Notes under the pieces: model-generated
Seen by the model: only the letters and a program-made list of their open reading frames with translations
Told to the model about the DNA's origin: nothing
The model's database searches: none
From: Chaetorhynchus papuensis
Taxonomy: Eukaryota > Chordata > Aves > Passeriformes > Rhipiduridae
Assembly: GCA_013396525.1 (NCBI GenBank)
Contig: VWYX01001334.1
Coordinates: forward strand, 1-64,000
Direction: 5' to 3'
DNA: 64,000 nucleotides
Translations under genes and position numbers: made by a program
Part shown: one piece after another, positions 59,001 to 64,000 of the stretch
Layout: every line of letters begins with the position of its first letter
How positions within the stretch are numbered: position 1 is the stretch's first letter

Positions 59001-62000
59001 GGCAGGAGATAAAATATTTGGTATAGTATTAACTATATGGATGCACAATCCATGCAAACTTTTCCAACATATTACACTAAGAATTTCCAGTTCTTGCCAG
59101 TTTGGCAGTATTTTGAGTCATTTATTTCTTACATGCCTGATGTGGCCCATAACATAAAGCTGTAGCTAAATGCTCTCTTGACCTCTTTCAGCAGTGCTTT
59201 GCAGCTGAGATGAGCTGCCTGAGCCTTGTAAATAAAACAGGTGACCAGAAAAGTTCCACTGGCTTTAACTCTGGTTTGTGCTGCTGACACAGGCCGGGAG
59301 TGTGACAGCAGCCCTTGGTTTCACACCGACCTTCCCCGCTGCCGGAGCAGGGGTGCCCTCAGACAGTGCACTGACAGCTGCTTATGGCAACAGCCAACCG
59401 GTTCAGCTTCTTGAGGCTTATCAGACTGTTTGCATAAACACTGGCATCAGAGCAAGAATGAAGGAAGGATGGGCTTGAGCTTTAGAAAAGCTTTATCCTA
59501 CAGTTTTCTTATCTGCTCTCCTCTGTCTGTCTGTGCCCTCACTGCCTGTTCAAAGGACTTGCTCCCCAGGAACTCATGATTCCAGGTTTCCTCTGGATTG
59601 GTGTCTAGGGTTGGAGCCTGCAGGCTCTCTGAGGAGAGCTTGTAGTCCTCTTGCAGTTCCATCCAACGTAGTTCCCTCTCTGGTCAGTTCAGGTTTGAAT
59701 CCAAGGAGACTGTTCTGGAAGGGAGCAGGTAGCAAACCAGTCCATAGGCACATGTGAGGAAGCAGCTCCCGTGGGTCCCCTCTGCCCCTGGAACTCCAGA
59801 CTCCTCACTGGACTGCTGGAGCTTTTGCAAATATTCCATGTTCCTTTTTCTAAACAACTAGACACATATTTAAATGCTCAGCTCTTCTTGCTGGACACTG
59901 CTGCTAGCTCCCTGATCTTGCAGAGGATTCCAGGACTATCATCTCTGCTAGGAAAGGAAGTTCTCACATCTATTCAAAAGGGGAAGGATGTAATAGTGAC
60001 CAATATTGAGAAAGGTATTCTCTTGGTTTCAGAGGCAATTATTGGAATGTGCTTGGTATTCAGATGATAACTTGCACCTGTAGCAACTTGCTGAGTGATG
60101 CCTTGAATCACACTGTGATAAAGGGATGTGTTTGAAGTTTTTGAAGGCACTACCTCGCTATCATTCCCTTTCAGTGCTGTCACTCAGAGCTCTGCAGTCT
60201 TGCCTGTGTCAGCAGGTAGTCAGACTAAACTTCCCATCCATCTAAATCTAAAACTCATCTGGGCTTACTCAATTATTGATTAAAAACAGGCACTGGATAA
60301 AACAAGGAAAACAATCTTCTCCTGAACACATTATCTTAATACAAAGAGCAATGCTGTGTTGTCCCCCAGTGAATGTGAGCTGCAGAACAAGACCCTTCCA
60401 GCCACACCATGAGCCCAGCGCAGACCATGTCATGTGGTTTTTGGGGTGTTGGCTTCTCTTGTTTCGAGGCTCTGTCCCACAGAAATGGGGTTTAATTGCT
60501 CCTGCCATCAAGCCTGACAGGGGAGCACTAACACACCCACTGGCTATGAGCAGGCCTGTGACTGCACATCAAAGCTGATCCCACCTCACAGCAGCAGCCA
60601 CGAGCACATTCCAGGGCAACAAGAGCCCTGTGAAAGGTAGACGGAGAACCCTGTGGCCTCCGAACCTCCCCACCCACTGCCGACTTCCATTAATTAATTA
60701 ACTCCGAAGCTTTGTTCCTTTATCATAATCCTCCCAGCAACAGCACGATAAACTGCACTTGCAACAGATGCCTAAACGAGATGATCCCAGGTCTTTGCAA
60801 CTTGAATCAAGGGTGGGAAACTTGCAGCTTTGTGGTGATCTCCAATTCATTCATTATACAATCGGATCTTAATTGCTTTAAGAATGTGATTCTAGTAAAT
60901 CTGGCCTCTAGTACCACTCCTATTAGAGACTTCTGTTGCTAAATTTCTGCTGCTAAACACGGTCAGTCCAGCCCTGGAGGTCTTTTTTTATTTCAGTGGA
61001 CTCTGAAGTACTGAATTATCTGTAGAAATTAACACCGTGTTCACCCACCCCGTATTTTCCCACCGAGTGGACAGGCACCAAACTTAATTTAGCTGTTCCA
61101 GCAGCAGCAGTTTTCAACAGCTCCTGGGGGAGCCCCACGCTATGAACAGGTAATACAGAGAAACATTTTTGGGGTGCTTTGGAAGGTGATACTTCCTTAA
61201 AAGAAAACACTGCATGGAGCAAACTCATCCCGAAGTCCTGCTATCCAAACTCAATGTGTCTAAACATAAATATAGTGCCAGAGACTGATGCTGCTTGTGA
61301 AAACTTCAGATCCAAGGGATCCTGACTAAGATCCTCCCCTCCAGCAGTGCACCAGCTAGGAAACCTCAAAGGCACAGTCAGGTGTCCCCAGAGCCAGCTC
61401 TGGGGACTCAATAGGTGGCAGTCTTCACCTTGGCTTTGCAGAGATCTGTCACCCTGTGGAAGGCACATGGAGGACACGCAGCTCCTGGACAACAAGAGGG
61501 GGCCTGGCTGCAGTTCACAGCCCAGGAGGTACTGCCAGCATCTCTGACTGCAGTGTGCTCCAAAGGATCTTTATGCACAACCAATACAACTAAAAAGACA
61601 AAATGAATAGATTTGGCAATTTGGAAGAGGTTTGGATCAGCAGAATCACTGCTCATTCATAGGGTAAGCAAGAAGAGGGAGCAGTATAGTCTTTAGTCTT
61701 TCCCTATTTGTTAGGGGGAAAATTTGGTACAGGGATGCAAATGGAACCCACGAGAGCTGTGTTTTGGGACAGGGACAGTTTGGGCAGTAAACAGAACCTA
61801 GCAGAGCTGTGTGTGGGATATAACTAACAAGCCCACCAAAGAGGGGAACACATTCACTATGCAAGTCAACATTCACTCCTCGAGGAAGGTGGGAAGGAGA
61901 AACTAGGGGAGTGGAATCTGGCCACAGAGGAGGTGAGACAGGCTCCTGATCGTGAATGAAATTGCTCATTTCAGCGTGCCTCCTCCTAGAGCCAAGAACA

Positions 62001-64000
62001 GGGACCAGCCCCAAAGGGACAGTTTGGTGAGGACCAGCATCCTCCACCTGAGTGGGACAGGGCTGAGTGATAGGGGCAGAAGCCTCTTCATGTGGTACAG
62101 CTGGAATGGCCCAGCTGATCCTAGCCTCGGCCTTTGCATCCCTGCAACCAAAGGTGTTCCTAAGCATTGTAGTTTTGGGCCATGATACTGGACTGCTTTC
62201 CCAAAGCTCTTACAGTTTCAGGCACTGTCAAGCTGAATTTTTTTGAGCTGTTCACCTGAAAATGAGAGGAGGAGCCACTGCTAATATGAGAAAGCATTCT
62301 GGTTTCCTCAGTGGATACTGACAACACCTGCCTTAGCACTCGGCATTACGCCTGCCTGCCCTTTTCTCTCCCCCTGAGCAAGCTTGAACGAAACAGCAGG
62401 CATATCTTCCCCTCTTACCCAAAGGCAGATGTATACTCACACTCCTGCCATTCTCTCACAGCATCTTACATAAATTACCATTGGTTTTGGAGAGATGCCA
62501 AAACAAGTCTGAAGGAATGTGTACAAGATCTACCAGAACAGGGTTTCCCCATGTTTCTGACTCTATAATCCCCTTATTCAGAGCTAAACCAATAGGCACA
62601 CACCTCCTAAACTGAAAACCTTTGCCAACTCTATCCACTGCCTTTAAAAACAAACAAGGAAACCCACAAGCTCATGACCAGTTATTACCATGAAAGAGAA
62701 AACAAGAGACACAAAGCAAAAGAATTTGCCACATGCAGCTCTGTAAGTGCTAAGTCCAGGAGTGAGGAGACATTTGTCTTTGTTCCGTGTAGTCAAACAT
62801 GTCCTAATCTTTAAAACACCTTCACTCCAAAACTGCAGCTGATTGCTTAGTCATAGGGCATTTGCTATTTAAGCAAGGGCCTTTGCTCAGGCCCCAAAGT
62901 AGTGATACTGCTGGACTATAAATTCAAGCAATGGGCAAGGTTTAGGGATGAGACTTCTGTGAAGAGCTGCCTGAAGTTAACAGGGGCGGTAGGACTTTCC
63001 TGGGATCCCCATATTGCCACCACAGGTTGAAAAACTCAAAGCTGCAACTCAGAATAGGCTCCTCACAGTGAGTGCCAGGTATGGAAATCGTTGGGTGTCC
63101 ACTAAGTACTTTTGTGATAAGCTTTGGGGGAGCTGAAGATGAAGGGCAGAGTTCCCTCCATCCTTGCAGTGGTCCAGCCCTCCCCTAAAGTGGAGCAGTC
63201 GGTGACACCAATAGTGACAGAATGTGGCTAAGGCTGACAACACGTTTATAGTAACAGCTACCTGGAAAAGACTGCTATCACTGCAGGGCCTAAAGCAGGC
63301 AACTGGAGAAAGGCAGACCTGGGGGGCCATACTTACAGCATGGCTTTTGGAAGATGTTTCTCCCAGCCCAAGGAGAACAGGCAAGTAGCAGTGGATATAC
63401 TCAGGGAGTCTCCTCTAAGCACCACCTCCTATAGCATGATGTGGCAGACAGCCTTTTGTGAACCCCCGAGTGCCTAACCCGCTATGGTGCTTGAAAGACT
63501 TCCCTGGCTATTCCCTCATCCTTAAATCTCTATAGACATCCCAAAAAAACACAGGGTCCTTGGGTGGCACAGACCAAGTTATGTGTGCACAGCTAAATGT
63601 GCTTCTGCCATCTGGCTACAGAACAGGAATGCTCAGGCTTGCAAAACACCGTGAGAACGCGTGAATGAAGTCTGCAGGCTTCTTCCTTGTTCCCAGTTTA
63701 CTCTGGAATAATAGTTTACTTTACCCAAGCTCTTCCTGATCCATATCCACAGATCAGCATTAGGCTCAGCACTGCAGCCTGGCATGCAGACAACAGAGAT
63801 ACAACAGGGCAATTTTCTCCTCAACACCTCTCTCTGACAGCTTTGAGGATGTCGTGGCTTTTCGGTGCAAGATGGTGAATCTGAGGCTGGTACTGTCTTT
63901 GAGTCACTGCCTTTCAAGCCTGAGCATCTGGCCAGCTGTTGGTCCCAAAAGTGCGGTGCCATTTTCCAGAGCAAGTGTGGCTGTTCTGTGGTTTCTACTG
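50000..64000. other. Downstream intergenic region, part 2: no gene recognised
   Basis: No convincing exon, RNA gene or transposon. Simple A-rich repeats occur near 55609-55675. AT-rich segments dense in homeodomain, SOX and AP-1 words lie near 53550-53770 and 58560-58690 and could be regulatory. A TTAATTAATTAA palindrome lies at 60690-60701. The largest open frame (61646-62167 minus) has no recognisable domain. Confidence 0.5.

Noticed and set aside
59771..60067. 98-codon plus-strand open frame with protein-like hydrophobic pattern
   Set aside because: A possible donor follows near 60016, but no homologue is recognised and no partner exon is seen.
61646..62167. 173-codon minus-strand open frame, the longest in the downstream region
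   Set aside because: No recognisable domain or signal, and the composition looks like translated noncoding DNA. I considered a retroviral remnant but saw no characteristic motif.
1..64000. tRNA, rRNA, CRISPR arrays, bacterial-type operons or phage genes
   Set aside because: None seen. The window is vertebrate nuclear DNA with spliced genes.

Overview
This is a vertebrate nuclear window, almost certainly from a bird. The genes are split into short exons with canonical GT-AG introns. Two pieces resemble antisense CR1 LINE 3' ends, the typical avian repeat, and otherwise repeats are sparse. The species cannot be named from the sequence.

Two genes are recognised, arranged head to head. On the minus strand, positions 1-5529 carry the 5' coding exons of G3BP2, a stress-granule RNA-binding protein. 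They cover the complete NTF2-like domain and the start of the acidic region (169 codons). The 3' part of the gene lies beyond position 1. A long first intron leads up to a CpG-island promoter at about 12.3-13.2 kb. On the plus strand, positions 15198-40715 carry the complete coding sequence of USO1 (p115/VDP), the Golgi tethering factor. I place 24 coding exons whose phases all agree; they join into 952 codons including the stop (951 residues). A possible extra 12-nt in-frame microexon lies in intron 4. The USO1 3' UTR runs to poly(A) signals near 41.06, 41.51 and 41.57 kb. The order G3BP2(-)/USO1(+) matches human 4q21.

Between the two promoters lie about 1.7 kb with no recognisable gene. From about 41.6 kb to the end (22 kb) I find no recognisable coding exon on either strand. 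PPEF2, the next gene in mammals, is not evident. That stretch holds a local tandem duplication, AT-rich motif-dense segments that could be regulatory, and many short open frames that look fortuitous. A 623-bp run of N (29392-30014) falls inside a USO1 intron and costs no coding sequence.

The strongest points for a second look are: a probable minor-spliceosome (U12-type) intron in USO1 (32588-33233); the candidate 12-nt microexon (21090-21101); a perfect TGCCACGTGGCA palindrome 62 nt upstream of the USO1 start codon, matching stress-response bZIP/bHLH and Golgi-stress elements; a five-run G-quadruplex motif with Z-DNA-prone tracts in the G3BP2 CpG island; and one isolated exon with very high GC3 beside the assembly gap. 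I found no evidence of an undescribed multi-gene system.
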